This document shows positions 50,388 through 60,232 of a DNA stretch of 64,000 nucleotides, piece after piece (the first letter of the stretch is position 1; each line of letters starts with the position of its first letter). A model generated the notes under the pieces. That model saw only the letters and a list, made by a program, of their open reading frames with translations. It was not told the origin of the DNA and did no database searches. The DNA comes from Propioniciclava coleopterorum (GTDB lineage Bacteria > Actinomycetota > Actinomycetes > Propionibacteriales > Propionibacteriaceae): assembly GCF_011393335.1 (NCBI RefSeq), contig NZ_CP049865.1:1-64000 (forward strand), given 5' to 3'. The translations under genes were made by a program, and so were the position numbers.

Positions 50388-53300
50388 TCAGCCGACGATC
50401 CTCACCTCCCGCACCTGGGTGTTGCCCTTGGTGTCGACGAACACCTGGTAGGGCCCGACGGGGAAGGTGCCGGCGGAGTTCTTCGCGATCTGCACGGTCG
50501 CGGAGTACACCGCGGTGGCGCCGGCGGCGTCCCGGTCGGTCACGGTGATCGTGACCTCGTTGCGGTTGCCGGTGAGCTTGGTCACCACGGCGGTGACCGT
50601 CGCGGTTCTGGTCGTGACCTCGAGCGGCGCCGACTTGAGCCCGGTGAGCTGGCCCGACCTCGGCGTGACGGTGTAGCGGTACGTCGTCCCCTCCTCCAGG
50701 CCCGTGTCCCGGAACCCCGTGGTGGTGACGTCGGCGACCTTCACGCCGTCGCGCTCGACGGTGTAGGAGGTCGCCCCGACGACCGGCGTCCACGCGAGTT
50801 CGACGGCGCGCGCGGTGACCCCGACCAGGCGGAGTTGCGTCTGGGCGTGCGCCGCCATCGGCGGCACCGCGATGTCCGTCCGCCGGGTGGGCAGCGCGGC
50901 CTCGTCACCGAGGTAGAAGCTGGCGAAGCCCGGCTGGTCGTAGCCGGTGTTCTTGTTCGCCACCCCCGCCCGATACATCGGGTCGTGCATCAGGGTCCGG
51001 ATGCCGTACTCCGTCGGGGACAGCGTGGTCACGATCGCCAGCCGGTTCCCGGAGGCCCGCAGCACGAGTTCCTCGCGCCAGTCGCCGAGCAGGTCGGCCT
51101 TCAGCGTCGGGGTGCTCTTGCTGCCCGTCGAGGTCAGCCCGGTCGCGAGGTACGGCGTGACGGCGAACGTCGCGTCGTCGACCGACCCGATCGTCGCGCC
51201 GCTGACCGCCATCGCGGTCAGCCCGCCGCCGAACCAGATCGCGTACTGGCCACTGGCGAGGTTGCGGTTGCCGTTGAGCAGTTCGCCGGTGATCAGGCTG
51301 CGGGCGCCGTTCTGGGAATGCCCCTGGGCCCCTGGCCAGCGGTTGGTGAAGTTGCCCGCGACCGCACCCTCGGCGTCCGAGGCCGCGTAGACGCCGTACA
51401 GCAGCGCGTTGTCCTGCACGACGGCGCCGGAGGCGTCCAGCCGCCTGCCCTTGAGCGGGTCGTGCGCCTCGGGTCCGGGCAGCCAGCCGTACTGACGTCC
51501 CGTGCGCAGGTCGTCGAACAGGTGCTCCTCGCTGCCCGACCACATCATCAGGTGGTCGTCCGCGCCGACCGGAAGCAGGGCGCTGCGGTCGCCGTGACGC
51601 AGCGGGGCCCAGACGTTGTCGGGGTTGGAGCGGACCGCGGCCGTGCCGAACTCGAACGAGCCCGCGACCGGCACGACGCCGTCCTGGCCCTCGATCGTCG
51701 GCATGATGTCCCCGTTCAGCACCTTGGGCAGGATCTTCGTCCCGTCCGAGCTCAGCCCCAGCACCATCGCCTTCATGACGACCTCGTCGCGGCCGTCGCC
51801 GTCGAGGTCGGCGGTCTGGGTCTGGTGGTTGCCGCGGTTCTGGTAGTCGTAGGCCGTTCCGCCGAGTGACCAGTCCTGCGGGTCCGCCGAGTCGAAGTCG
51901 GCCTGCAGCGTCACCTTGCCGTCCACGACGGTGAAGGCCGCGAAGGTCGTCCGGGCGTAGTAGCCGCGCTGGGACACCGCGAAGTTGCGGACGCCGTCCA
52001 GCGAGGCCACGACGCCGAGATACCGGTTCGCGCGGTTCCCCTGAGCGTCACCCCACGAGGCCGCCTTCCACGGGTGTTCGAGCCAGTACGCCTCCGAGGG
52101 CGCCATCATCTGGGACTTGTAGTTGGACGGGTCGCTGCCCGCGCCGGGCCCGGGGAACGCCAGGTAGGAGTAGTTGCCGCGCTGGGTGGCCGCCGTCATG
52201 GCCCAGTTGTCGCCGTCGACGCTGCCGCGGTACGGGTGCGGGTAGCGCGCGCTGTCGACCAGGCGGCCCTTGGCCGCGCCCGCATCCCAGGCGAAGGCCG
52301 AGAAGAACTCCTGATCGTCCTTGGCCGGGCCGATCGGGCCGACGTGGTACGTCTTGATCCAGCGCTTGACCGCAGGGTCGTTGACGCCGTCGTTGCCGCC
52401 GCCCGCGACGGGGCTGCGGTAGCTGATGGAGAAGCTGTTCAGCAGCGACCAGTAGGTGTCCAGCGCCGCGGTGTCTCCGGCGGCGAAGTACTCCTGGAAC
52501 CTCGGCGTGGTGGCCTTCAGCCCGTCGGCGCCGCCGACCACGGTGCCCGCGTCGTTCGGGTAGACGACCTGCTGGCGGGCCTCGTCCCAGTTGCCGATGC
52601 GGGTGCCGAGCGCGGTCTTGAGCATGAGCTCGGCGCGGCCGTCGCCGTCGAAGTCCTCAGCGAACAGCGTCGTCTCGTGGTCGTTGCCCGCCCGGACGTT
52701 GTAGCCCATGTCGACGCGGAACAGCAGCGTGCCGTCGAGCTTGTAGACGTCGACGTACTCCGGTGCCGTGGTGGTGTTACTGCCGTTGAAGATCGGTTCG
52801 GAGTACATCGGGTCCTGCTGCGTGCTGCGCCACTTGACGACGATCTCGTACTCGCCGTCCCCGTCGAAGTCACCGACGGTCATGTCGTGCGTGGCGTACG
52901 GCGCGCTCTGCGAGGTGTGCACCGCGCCCTGGGCGGTCTTCGCGTAGGGCAGCGTCTCGCCCGCGTCCAGGTTCTTCACATACGTGATGAACTCGCCCTC
53001 GAGTTCGGCGAACAGCGCGTCGCTGATCCTGCCGTCGACCAGTCCGTTGGTCAGCGCGCGGGGCTGGGCGTACGAGGCCACGCCGAGCGCGTTGGGCGTC
53101 ATGTTGTGGGCGTTCAGCCGGTCGACCCAGTCGGCGAGCTGCGCGGGGGTGACCTGGGCCCGATCCGCGTGCGCCACCCGGAACTCCCGCAGGAGGTCCA
53201 TGTCGAGGGTGTACCAGTTCTGGTTCGTCCCGGGGACGAGCATGGCGGCCGCGTTCAGGTTCGTGCCCGGTCCGAACCGGTTCCCGCGGTACGTGAAGTG

Positions 53301-53831
53301 GGCCAGCGGGACCGGATCGGGCGCCGGCTTGAGGGGGATGTAGGTCGCCGCGCCGCGGTTCGCCTGCCCCGCCTGGCCCGGCAGCGCCGAGAGCATGGGG
53401 ACGCTCATGCCCTGGCGCGCACCCTCCCGGCCGTCGATCACGGGGGCGACCTCGTAGGTCGAGGTAAGGGTGCCGTCCGCGTCGGTGTAGTTGGCGGGCG
53501 TGGTGCCCTTCTTCACGATGCCGGGGTTGGCGGCGTAGTCGCTCTCCGGGGCGACGTCGCGGGGGGCGACGGTGGCGATCCTGACGTGGTCGCCGGCACC
53601 GTCCCTGCGGTACACGTTCCAGGAGATTCCGTCGGGCTCGTCGCCCAGGAAGCGCCAGCTCAGGAAGGTGCCCGCCGGGGTCTGGGCCGCGACGAGGCCG
53701 CGGGTCAGGTACTCCATGGGTCGTTGGGGCGTGGCCGCTTCGGCCGTCTGTGGGACCGCCAGTCCCACCAGCGAGAGCCCGAGCGCCATCGCGAGCGGCA
53801 GGGGCGTGAGTTTCCGCAGTGTCGTGCGCAC
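50388..53831 (-). CDS. Secreted rhamnogalacturonan lyase (PL11-type)
   Basis: A 1147-residue exported polysaccharide lyase. A signal peptide (basic TTLRKL then [15 protein letters not shown], cleavage near AEAATP) precedes the PL11 region: [59 protein letters not shown] and [16 protein letters not shown] are the Asp/Gly-rich calcium-binding blades of the beta-propeller. The C-terminal ~250 residues hold a fibronectin-III-like domain ([20 protein letters not shown]) and a last beta-rich domain. It cleaves the rhamnogalacturonan I backbone of pectin outside the cell. GTG 53831 is chosen because it precedes the signal peptide and GAGGAGG lies upstream. Confidence 0.9.
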   Translation of the reverse strand: MRTTLRKLTPLPLAMALGLSLVGLAVPQTAEAATPQRPMEYLTRGLVAAQTPAGTFLSWRFLGDEPDGISWNVYRRDGAGDHVRIATVAPRDVAPESDYAANPGIVKKGTTPANYTDADGTLTSTYEVAPVIDGREGARQGMSVPMLSALPGQAGQANRGAATYIPLKPAPDPVPLAHFTYRGNRFGPGTNLNAAAMLVPGTNQNWYTLDMDLLREFRVAHADRAQVTPAQLADWVDRLNAHNMTPNALGVASYAQPRALTNGLVDGRISDALFAELEGEFITYVKNLDAGETLPYAKTAQGAVHTSQSAPYATHDMTVGDFDGDGEYEIVVKWRSTQQDPMYSEPIFNGSNTTTAPEYVDVYKLDGTLLFRVDMGYNVRAGNDHETTLFAEDFDGDGRAELMLKTALGTRIGNWDEARQQVVYPNDAGTVVGGADGLKATTPRFQEYFAAGDTAALDTYWSLLNSFSISYRSPVAGGGNDGVNDPAVKRWIKTYHVGPIGPAKDDQEFFSAFAWDAGAAKGRLVDSARYPHPYRGSVDGDNWAMTAATQRGNYSYLAFPGPGAGSDPSNYKSQMMAPSEAYWLEHPWKAASWGDAQGNRANRYLGVVASLDGVRNFAVSQRGYYARTTFAAFTVVDGKVTLQADFDSADPQDWSLGGTAYDYQNRGNHQTQTADLDGDGRDEVVMKAMVLGLSSDGTKILPKVLNGDIMPTIEGQDGVVPVAGSFEFGTAAVRSNPDNVWAPLRHGDRSALLPVGADDHLMMWSGSEEHLFDDLRTGRQYGWLPGPEAHDPLKGRRLDASGAVVQDNALLYGVYAASDAEGAVAGNFTNRWPGAQGHSQNGARSLITGELLNGNRNLASGQYAIWFGGGLTAMAVSGATIGSVDDATFAVTPYLATGLTSTGSKSTPTLKADLLGDWREELVLRASGNRLAIVTTLSPTEYGIRTLMHDPMYRAGVANKNTGYDQPGFASFYLGDEAALPTRRTDIAVPPMAAHAQTQLRLVGVTARAVELAWTPVVGATSYTVERDGVKVADVTTTGFRDTGLEEGTTYRYTVTPRSGQLTGLKSAPLEVTTRTATVTAVVTKLTGNRNEVTITVTDRDAAGATAVYSATVQIAKNSAGTFPVGPYQVFVDTKGNTQVREVRIVG

Positions 53832-54171
53832 TGTTCTTCGTTCCTCCTCAGGTGAGGGCGGTGCGCGCAAGTGCCGAGCCGCCGTTCACGTCGTTCGTCG
53901 GGGTACTCAGATACATCGACTGCCACCTCGCGGCGTCGCGAGGCGATGACCCGGAGCGGGCGCACGGGGTTCGAGGTGGCGCGTCCGTCCGGTCTCGGCG
54001 GGGAGCCGCGGCGTGGCCGGCTCGCCCGGATCGGATCGACTCCCCCGGAGGGAAATCGGTTTCCAGCATCCTGCACCGTCCCCTGCGCCTCGCGCAAGGG
54101 ATTCTGCTGAAACGTCTCACAGAAGGGGCCCAGTTGCAGGGCCAGCACGATCGAATGCGCTCCGACAAGCA
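53832..54171. promoter_or_regulatory. Upstream region of lyase gene with two LacI-type operator candidates
   Basis: The gap holds no supported gene. Two short palindromes resemble LacI-family sites: GGAAATCGGTTTCC at 54051-54064, and TGAAACGTCTCA at 54108-54119 (one mismatch to the palindrome TGAAACGTTTCA). Both lie 220-290 bp upstream of the lyase start. Inferred control by a sugar-responsive LacI regulator. Confidence 0.4.
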
Positions 54172-54203
54172 GAAACGCCCCTCACGCATGTGAGAGGCGT
54201 TTC
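54172..54203. terminator. Terminator hairpin downstream of tRNA-Asn
   Basis: GAAACGCC.CTCAC-GCAT-GTGAG.GGCGTTTC, a long near-perfect stem with a 4-nt loop, 2 nt beyond the tRNA 3' end on the minus strand. Confidence 0.7.
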
Positions 54204-54205
54204 GT

Positions 54206-54281
54206 TGGCTCCCCCGACTGGACTCGAACCAGTAACCCTCTGATTAACAGTCAGATGCTCTGCCAATTGAGCTACAGGGGA
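54206..54281 (-). tRNA. tRNA-Asn (anticodon GTT)
   Basis: 76 nt including an encoded CCA end. The acceptor stem TCCCCTG pairs with CGGGGGA, the D-arm is GCTCAATTGGCAGAGC, the anticodon loop CTGTTAA gives GTT, and the T-arm contains GGTTCGAGTCC. All four arms fold normally. It is not flanked by integrase genes here. Confidence 0.97.
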
Positions 54282-54318
54282 TCGCTCGACGCGAGATGGA
54301 ACTCTACCAGCCCGTCAG

Positions 54319-54828
54319 CTAGAACGCATATTCAGCCCGGAGTCGCGCCAACTCGGTCTCGGCGAAGGCCAGCGTCTCCGCGTCCATCGCCGTGCCGCGG
54401 GCCGGATGGGCGGTCCACAGCACCCGCTCGGCGGGGTTCATCAGGTTGCGGCGGGCGCTGATCGTCACGTGCCGGCCGGGGAACGGGGTGACCACCTGCT
54501 GCAGCAGGAAGGTCGACTCCACCCGCTCCTTGAACACCTCCGGGAAGCTCTGGGGGTCGGTGAGGTGGGCGCCGTCCTTCTCGCCGGTGGACATGCGCGT
54601 CCACCGCATCTCGCCGCCCTCGGAGAAGCCGCCGTGCAGCACGTCGTGCCAGCCCAGTTCCTCGGTCGGGAGGCCCGTGCGCAGGATGAGCATGCGGTCC
54701 GGCAGCGCGACCAGGTGCCCGGTGTCGGTGGCCGCCCAGGCCAGGATGCGGCCGGACGCGCCGAGGTGCTCGCGGGTGGCCTCCACGACGGCGTCCGGGG
54801 CCTTGGTCTTTCGGGAGAACAGCTTCAC
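54319..54828 (-). CDS. Conserved hypothetical actinobacterial protein
   Basis: A 169-residue soluble protein beginning VKLFSRKTKAPDAVVEATRE, with LAWAATDTGHLVALPDRMLI, MRWTRMSTGEKDGAHLTDPQ, VESTFLLQQVVTPFPGRHVT and ISARRNLMNPAERVLWTAHP. The pattern is of a compact beta-rich domain conserved in actinobacteria but without assigned function. GTG 54828 has GGAGG right before it (tight spacing). It is 26 bp downstream of the sigma-factor gene on the same strand, and the tRNA follows. Confidence 0.7.
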   Translation of the reverse strand: MKLFSRKTKAPDAVVEATREHLGASGRILAWAATDTGHLVALPDRMLILRTGLPTEELGWHDVLHGGFSEGGEMRWTRMSTGEKDGAHLTDPQSFPEVFKERVESTFLLQQVVTPFPGRHVTISARRNLMNPAERVLWTAHPARGTAMDAETLAFAETELARLRAEYAF

Positions 54829-54854
54829 GCCTCCATTGTGCCCGGCCGCGCGGG

Positions 54855-55691
54855 TCAGGCCGCCAGCGGCCCGTTCGCCGCGGCACGCAGGATCGCCAGG
54901 GCGGACTGCTCGTAGCGGCGCACGGTGGACGCGCTGAGCTGGACCCGCTCGGCGATCTCCACGGTCGTGAGCGCCTCCCCCTCCCCGAGGCCGTGCCGCA
55001 GCACCAGGATCCTCCGCTGCACCGGCGCGAGCCCCCGCAGCAGGCCACCGAGGTCGAGGGAACCTTCGGGCGCCGGCAGGGCCGCCGGGAGCACCTGCTC
55101 GTGCTCGTCGGTGAGCCGGCAGCTGGGCCGGAACGTGAGCAGGGTGCGGACGGTTCCCTCGCTCTCCCCCGCACGCACCGCCACCTCGTCGGGGGTCGGG
55201 GTGCGCGCGAGTTGCTCGGCGAGTTCGGCCTGCGCCGCCACGGCCCGGCGCCAACGTCGCGCGCGGCGGGCGGGCAGCCCGAGGGCGCCGTGAGCCGTCA
55301 CCGCCTCGTCCCAGGCGCGCATCCTGATCCACGGCAGCGCGCACGACGCGAACCCGCCCCGCTGCGGATCGAATCGGCGCGCGGCCTCCAGCAACCCGAC
55401 CATGCCCTCCTGGGCGAGGTCATCGCGGTCCAGGCCGGTCATCCGGGCGATCGGGTTGACCACGTACCCGACCAGCGGGAGGTTGCGCGCGACCAGCTCG
55501 TCGAACGCGGCGCGCCCGTCGTCCTCGATCCGCGCGAGCTCGGACGCCGTGGCGCCGCCGGGCGTCCGCAACTCGCCGCGGGCCGCGGCCCGCGCCGCGA
55601 GCCCCGCTTCGATCCGGTGCGCCAGCGCCGCCTCCTGCTGCTTGGTCAGGGGCGTCGTCTCCCGCCGAGGGGTCGTCCATCGCTGTGTCAT
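54855..55691 (-). CDS. Sigma-70-family RNA polymerase sigma factor
   Basis: A 278-residue sigma factor. Region 2: VARNLPLVGYVVNPIARMTG, LDRDDLAQEGMVGLLEAARR, FDPQRGGFASCALPWIRMRA. Region 3: RAVAAQAELAEQLARTPTPD. Region 4: LAPVQRRILVLRHGLGEGEA then TVEIAERVQLSASTVRRYEQ. It lacks a long region 1, so it is an alternative, group 3-like sigma factor, not the housekeeping one. ATG 55691 lacks a strong Shine-Dalgarno; the open frame extends upstream to 55769. It lies just downstream of dnaG on the same strand. Confidence 0.85.
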   Translation of the reverse strand: MTQRWTTPRRETTPLTKQQEAALAHRIEAGLAARAAARGELRTPGGATASELARIEDDGRAAFDELVARNLPLVGYVVNPIARMTGLDRDDLAQEGMVGLLEAARRFDPQRGGFASCALPWIRMRAWDEAVTAHGALGLPARRARRWRRAVAAQAELAEQLARTPTPDEVAVRAGESEGTVRTLLTFRPSCRLTDEHEQVLPAALPAPEGSLDLGGLLRGLAPVQRRILVLRHGLGEGEALTTVEIAERVQLSASTVRRYEQSALAILRAAANGPLAA

Positions 55692-55812
55692 GGCCGCAGC
55701 CTCGCCCGCCCGGACGCACCGCGGCGGGCCGGGAGGCACTGTCCACGGTCCGCATCCCGACAACACCATCCGCGCCCGCGTCCTTGCGCGCGCCCCGTCG
55801 GCGGTTCCGGCG

Positions 55813-57678
55813 TCAGTCCTCGCCGACGGCCATCGCCTGCAGCGTCCGGCGGTGCGTCTCGAGCTCGAGCAACTGGGCGAACATCCGGTTGTAGGACGCC
55901 TGCTCCTCCACCGGGTTGGTGCGCTGCAGCCGCGACTTCAGGTTGCCGATGTCGCGGACGACGCGCGCCAGGCGCAGCCGGGCCGCATACTCGCGGGCGT
56001 AGACCTGGGTCGGGTCGGCGAGCAGCGGCTCGACCGACAGCGCCACCGTCAGCTGGGCCGCGACGGGGTCCTCCAGCGAGTCGACCACCCGCTGGGAGAA
56101 GCCGGCCCCGCGGTCGGTGGCGCACAGCGCCTCGAACACGAGCCGGTAGGCGGGATGGTCGAAGTCGTCGGGATCGATGCCGCCCCAGTCCTCGGGGAAC
56201 AGCCCGGGCTGTTGCAGCAGAACCTTCAGCACGCCGCGCTCGGTCGCGAGTCGCCGGTCGCGCGGGTCGGGCGCCGGGACCGTGGCCACCCGCGCGACGG
56301 CCGGCTCGTCGGCCTGCTCGGCGGTCGGCTCGCGGAACGTGCGCTGCTCGGGGGCCGGCTTGCGGCGGTTGGCCCGCTGGACCTCGGCGCGGACCTCGTC
56401 GGGGTTCATCCCGACCAGGCCGGCGAGCTCCCGGATGTAGCCCGAGACGAGCGAGGTGTCGCGGACGCTGGCCACCAGCGGCGCGGCGGCGCGGACCGCG
56501 GCGAGCCGCCCGTCGGCCCGGTCGAGGTCGAACCGCTCCAGGGTGTTCTTCATCACGTAGCGGTACAGCGGGATGCGGCGGGCGACGAGCTCGCGCACCG
56601 CGGCGTCCCCGCCGGAGATCCGCAGGTCGCACGGGTCCATGCCGCCGGGCTCGATCGCGACGTACGTCTGGGAGTTGAAGGTGGCGTCGGAGGAGAAGAC
56701 CTTCAGCGCTGCCGCCTGCCCGGCGGCGTCCCCGTCGAAGGTGAAGACGACCTCGCCGGCCAACGCGTCGGAGGTCATCAGACGGGCGATCATCCGGCTG
56801 TGGTCGGAGCCGAACGCGGTGCCGCAGGACGCGACCGCGGTGTCGACCCCCGCGATGTGGCACGCCATGACGTCTGTGTAGCCCTCCACGACGACGGCCT
56901 GGTTCTTCTTGCCGATGTTCTGCCGGGCCAGGTCGAGCCCGTACAGGACGTGGCTCTTCTTGTAGACGATCGTCTCGGGCGTGTTGAGGTACTTCGCGGG
57001 CATGCGGTCGTCGTCGAACAGCCGCCGCGCCCCGAATCCGAGGGTCGAGCGGCCGGCGTCCCGGATCGGCCAGACGAGCCGTCCCTGGAAGAAGTCCCAG
57101 CCCGCCTCGCGGACCAGGCCGGCCTTCACGAGGTCTTCCTTGCTGAACTTCTTGCCCAGCAGGTGGTTGAGCAGGTCGCGGCCGCCGCGGGGCGCATACC
57201 CGATGCCGAAGTGCTCGGCGTGCTCGCGTGTGAAGCCGCGGCCGTCCAGGAAGATCCGCCCCTCGACGGCGTCCGGGGTGCCCAGTTGCGCGGCGAAGAA
57301 CTCGGCGGCGAGCTGGTTGGCCTCCAGGATCCGCATCCGGAGCCCCGGCTCGTGCCGCGGCCCGCCGTCGCCCTCGGTGTAGCGCAGCTGAAGGCCGACC
57401 CGGTCGGCCAGGAACTCCACCGACTCGGTGAACCCCATGTTGTTGATCTTCTGCACGAAGCTGATGACGTCGCCGCCCTCGCCGCAGCCGAAGCAGTAGT
57501 AGAAGCCCTTGGCCGGGGTGACGCGGAAGCTGGGGGTCTTCTCGTCGTGGAAGGGGCACAGCCCCACCAGGGCGCCGCCGCCGGCGGGGCGCAACTGGAC
57601 GAACGACCCGACCACGTCCTCGATCCTGGACCGCTCGCGGACCGTTTCGAGGTCCTCGGGGTGGATCAGGCCGGCCAT
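55813..57678 (-). CDS. dnaG: DNA primase
   Basis: A 621-residue bacterial primase. N-terminal zinc-binding domain: CPFHDEKTPSFRVTP and FYYCFGCGEGGDVISFVQK. Core/TOPRIM: KYLNTPETIVYKKSHVLYGL, VVVEGYTDVMACHIAGVDTA, SCGTAFGSDHSRMI and VVFTFDGDAAGQAAALKVF. The C-terminal helicase-binding region (about 430-621) is typical for actinobacteria. It synthesises RNA primers at the replication fork. ATG 57678 is followed by the conserved AGLIHPEDLETVRERSRIED. No Shine-Dalgarno is evident; the transcript could be leaderless. It is divergent from the FetB-like gene with 34 bp between starts. Confidence 0.95.
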   Translation of the reverse strand: MAGLIHPEDLETVRERSRIEDVVGSFVQLRPAGGGALVGLCPFHDEKTPSFRVTPAKGFYYCFGCGEGGDVISFVQKINNMGFTESVEFLADRVGLQLRYTEGDGGPRHEPGLRMRILEANQLAAEFFAAQLGTPDAVEGRIFLDGRGFTREHAEHFGIGYAPRGGRDLLNHLLGKKFSKEDLVKAGLVREAGWDFFQGRLVWPIRDAGRSTLGFGARRLFDDDRMPAKYLNTPETIVYKKSHVLYGLDLARQNIGKKNQAVVVEGYTDVMACHIAGVDTAVASCGTAFGSDHSRMIARLMTSDALAGEVVFTFDGDAAGQAAALKVFSSDATFNSQTYVAIEPGGMDPCDLRISGGDAAVRELVARRIPLYRYVMKNTLERFDLDRADGRLAAVRAAAPLVASVRDTSLVSGYIRELAGLVGMNPDEVRAEVQRANRRKPAPEQRTFREPTAEQADEPAVARVATVPAPDPRDRRLATERGVLKVLLQQPGLFPEDWGGIDPDDFDHPAYRLVFEALCATDRGAGFSQRVVDSLEDPVAAQLTVALSVEPLLADPTQVYAREYAARLRLARVVRDIGNLKSRLQRTNPVEEQASYNRMFAQLLELETHRRTLQAMAVGED

Positions 57679-57712
57679 GCCCGGCAGTGTAGTCGGGCGT
57701 AGGGTGCTGCGG

Positions 57713-58471
57713 GTGACCGTCAACCTCGGCTGGGGACTCGCCCTGGCGCTGGTGCTCCTGCTCGCCCTCGGGGTCGCGGCGTCCACCGTCGGTCGGCTCG
57801 ACGCCGGCCGCGCCCAGGTGGTCGCCGCCGTGCGGGCGGTCGTCCAGTTGGCGGCGATCTCGCTCATCATCACCGCCGCCGTCTCGGCCTGGTGGTGGGC
57901 CGTCGTGTTCGCGTCCGCCATGTTCGCGGTCGGGGTGTGGACGACCACCGGACGCGTCGGCGTACGCCGTAGCTGGCCGTGGGTCGCCCTGGCGATGGCC
58001 TGCGGCGTCCTGCCGGTGATGGCCGTGATCTTCCTCACCGGCGCCGCGCCGTTCACCGGCGTCTCCATCGTCGCGCTGGGCGGCATCGTGACCGGCAACA
58101 TGATGACGGCGCACACCCTGTTCGGACGCCGCATCTTCGCCGAACTGCGCGCGCACCGGGGCGTGTACGAGGCGGGCCTGTCGCTGGGGATGTCGCGCAC
58201 GCTGTCGATCGGCCTGGTCATCGACCGGTTGGTCGGCGAGGCGCTGGTCCCCAATCTGGACCAGACCCGCACCGTCGGCCTGGTGACGCTGCCGGGCGCG
58301 TTCATCGGGGTGCTGCTCGGCGGCGGTTCTCCGCTGCAGGCCGGCGCCGCCCAGGTGCTCGTCCTCATCGGGATCATGGCCGGCCAGGCCCTGACCGTGA
58401 CCGTGGCCGCCGCCCTGGTGCGCCGGGTGCGGATCATCCCGCGGGACCTGGTCGCCGTCCTGCACCGCTGA
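57713..58471 (+). CDS. FetB/UPF0014-family ABC transporter permease
   Basis: A 252-residue membrane protein with about seven hydrophobic segments (GWGLALALVLLLALGVAAST, LAAISLIITAAVSAWWWAVV, WVALAMACGVLPVMAVIFLT, TVTVAAALVRRV). UPF0014 landmarks are GRAQVVAAVRAVVQLAAISL, GGIVTGNMMTAHTLFGRRIF and VTLPGAFIGVLLGGGSPLQA. In Escherichia coli FetB is the permease of an iron exporter with FetA; no ATPase gene is adjacent here. GTG 57713 is the only plausible start after the dnaG divergent gap. Confidence 0.85.
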   Translation: MTVNLGWGLALALVLLLALGVAASTVGRLDAGRAQVVAAVRAVVQLAAISLIITAAVSAWWWAVVFASAMFAVGVWTTTGRVGVRRSWPWVALAMACGVLPVMAVIFLTGAAPFTGVSIVALGGIVTGNMMTAHTLFGRRIFAELRAHRGVYEAGLSLGMSRTLSIGLVIDRLVGEALVPNLDQTRTVGLVTLPGAFIGVLLGGGSPLQAGAAQVLVLIGIMAGQALTVTVAAALVRRVRIIPRDLVAVLHR

Positions 58472-58511
58472 GCCCTTCCTCGGACGCGGGGGCGTGCGTA
58501 CGCTGCCCGGC

Positions 58512-59285
58512 ATGGGTCGGGGGGCGGTGTACGCGATGGCGGTGGCCGCTCTCGTCGCGCTGACGGGCTGCAGCGTCGAGGGCACCCTCGATGTGACTCC
58601 CGACGCGATCGGGGTGGACCTCGAGATCAGCCACCGCGCTCCGCAGCGGGCCGGCGACGGTTCCTACTTCGGGGCGGAGTACTGCGGCGTGGCCCCCGGC
58701 GGGACGGCCGGCTTCCAACTCCCCGGCCTCACCCGAGAGATGCGGGAGGCGCCGCCGGGGACGCTGGCCTGCCGGCTGCACGGCGTGCTGCGCCGCGCCG
58801 AGCGCCCCACCACGTTCGACGGCTTCGTCGTCGTCGCCAACGGTTTCGTCTTCGCCTCGCTCCCGGGCATCGGCGACGACGACCTCGACCCCGATCCGCT
58901 CGAGCGGATCGACCTCACGGTGACGTTCCCCGGCGAGATCGTCGCCACGACCGCGCAGGCCGCCGCCACCGGCAGCACCCTGCGCCTGACCCGGCCCGAT
59001 CAGGTCACCACCGCGCTGGTCCAGGTCACGGCCCGCGACGGCAGGTTCGGCCTGCGCGACCTGCTGGGACCGCTCGGTCTGCTCGCCGCCGCCGGTGTCG
59101 GGGGCACGGCCACCTGGCTCGCCCTGCGCCGCCGGCCGGCCGCGCGCCCCGCCGATCCGCCGGCGCAGCCGCCTCCGGACAGCCCGGCCCGCCCGACGGG
59201 CGGGTCCGTCCGGGACGCCCCGTCCGAGGGTGGACGCCCGCCGCCGGAGGATCCAGGCGTGTGGGCGCCCGGTCCCGGCGCCTGA
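58512..59285 (+). CDS. LppM-like lipoprotein with C-terminal membrane helix (paralogue 1)
   Basis: A 257-residue lipoprotein. The signal peptide VYAMAVAALVALTGC ends in a lipobox with Cys near residue 19; a mature LppM-like domain (about 20-180) is followed by one helix (LGPLGLLAAAGVGGTATWLA) and a Pro-rich cytoplasmic tail ending DPGVWAPG. It shares this layout, TARDG before the helix and the DPxVW tail with the next gene. ATG 58512 is preferred; GTG 58494 is an alternative. LppM proteins of mycobacteria are surface lipoproteins; no enzymatic role is known. Confidence 0.75.
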   Translation: MGRGAVYAMAVAALVALTGCSVEGTLDVTPDAIGVDLEISHRAPQRAGDGSYFGAEYCGVAPGGTAGFQLPGLTREMREAPPGTLACRLHGVLRRAERPTTFDGFVVVANGFVFASLPGIGDDDLDPDPLERIDLTVTFPGEIVATTAQAAATGSTLRLTRPDQVTTALVQVTARDGRFGLRDLLGPLGLLAAAGVGGTATWLALRRRPAARPADPPAQPPPDSPARPTGGSVRDAPSEGGRPPPEDPGVWAPGPGA

Positions 59286-59412
59286 CCCCTCAATCCGAGG
59301 CGTGGGATCGAGGCCCAGATCCCACCGCCACGGATCGGGTCCGGGCGCCGGTTACCGCCACGGGAGGCGCTGCCCGCTGACAACGCTCGGGCCGGGTGCG
59401 TACAGTCGCGTC

Positions 59413-60204
59413 ATGGTGCAGCGTCGGACGAAGGTCGTGGCCGCCGTGGCCGGTGCCCTGCTCCTGACCGGCTGCACCCTCGACGGCACGGTGACGTTCC
59501 ACCGCGAGAACGTCGAGGTTGACGTGGTCGTGCAGCACCGCGACCCGCGGGCCCGGCAGCCGCGCGGCGACGCCCCCATCAGCGCGGTGGACGTGTGCGG
59601 CGACTGGAGCGTCGGCGGCCTGAGTAAGGAGCAGCGCCCCGCCCCGACGGGCGAGGTCGCCTGCCGGCTCACCGGGTCGGTGGCCCTGCCGGTCGACGGG
59701 TCCGAGGCCAGCGAACTCAACGGCATGATCAACCGCACCAACGGCTCGATCTTCGTGACGATGCCGAGCGCGTGGTTCGCGTCCGGGTCCTACACCGAGA
59801 AGCTGACCGCGATCGACCTGACGCTGCGGTTCCCCGGCCCCGTGGTGGCGAGCAGCAGCGGCGGCCAGGTGCTCGGGGCCACCGTCCGCGTCACCGATCC
59901 GGCGGCGATCACCCGGACGGGCTTGTGGGTGACGGCGCGGGACGGCCCCTTCGACCCGATGTTCCTGGCGCTGGGCCTGATGCTCCTGGTGGGCGGCTCG
60001 GCGGGAGCGGCCGCGATGTGGCTGCACCTGCGCCGCGCCGCGCGCAGCGCCGGCCCGGACGAACCCGAGCACTTCCTCGCCCGGGTGCCCGAGGACGCCG
60101 CCGACGAGCCTCCCGCGGTGCGCCGCGAGCGTCCGCATCCTCCGCGTCCCGCGCCGAGCGAGGACCCCACGGTGTGGTCGCACGGCGACGACGAGCCCGA
60201 CTGA
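59413..60204 (+). CDS. LppM-like lipoprotein with C-terminal membrane helix (paralogue 2)
   Basis: A 263-residue paralogue of the preceding gene. Signal peptide VVAAVAGALLLTGC, domain starting TLDGTVTFHRENVEVDVVVQ, two Cys (VDVCGDWS, VACRLTGS) matching Cys in paralogue 1 (EYCGVA, LACRLHG), helix FLALGLMLLVGGSAGAAAMW and a Pro/Arg-rich tail ending DPTVWSHG. ATG 59413 directly precedes the signal peptide. The 127-bp gap to paralogue 1 suggests its own promoter. Tandem duplication followed by divergence is the simplest history. Confidence 0.75.
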   Translation: MVQRRTKVVAAVAGALLLTGCTLDGTVTFHRENVEVDVVVQHRDPRARQPRGDAPISAVDVCGDWSVGGLSKEQRPAPTGEVACRLTGSVALPVDGSEASELNGMINRTNGSIFVTMPSAWFASGSYTEKLTAIDLTLRFPGPVVASSSGGQVLGATVRVTDPAAITRTGLWVTARDGPFDPMFLALGLMLLVGGSAGAAAMWLHLRRAARSAGPDEPEHFLARVPEDAADEPPAVRRERPHPPRPAPSEDPTVWSHGDDEPD

Positions 60205-60232
60205 CCGCGTCCGTCCAGGTGGTCGGAGGTAC

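Noticed and set aside
54206-54281. tRNA-Asn as ICE attachment site
   Set aside because: It is 23 kb from the ICE edge with normal chromosomal genes on both sides and no integrase or repeated 3' end nearby.
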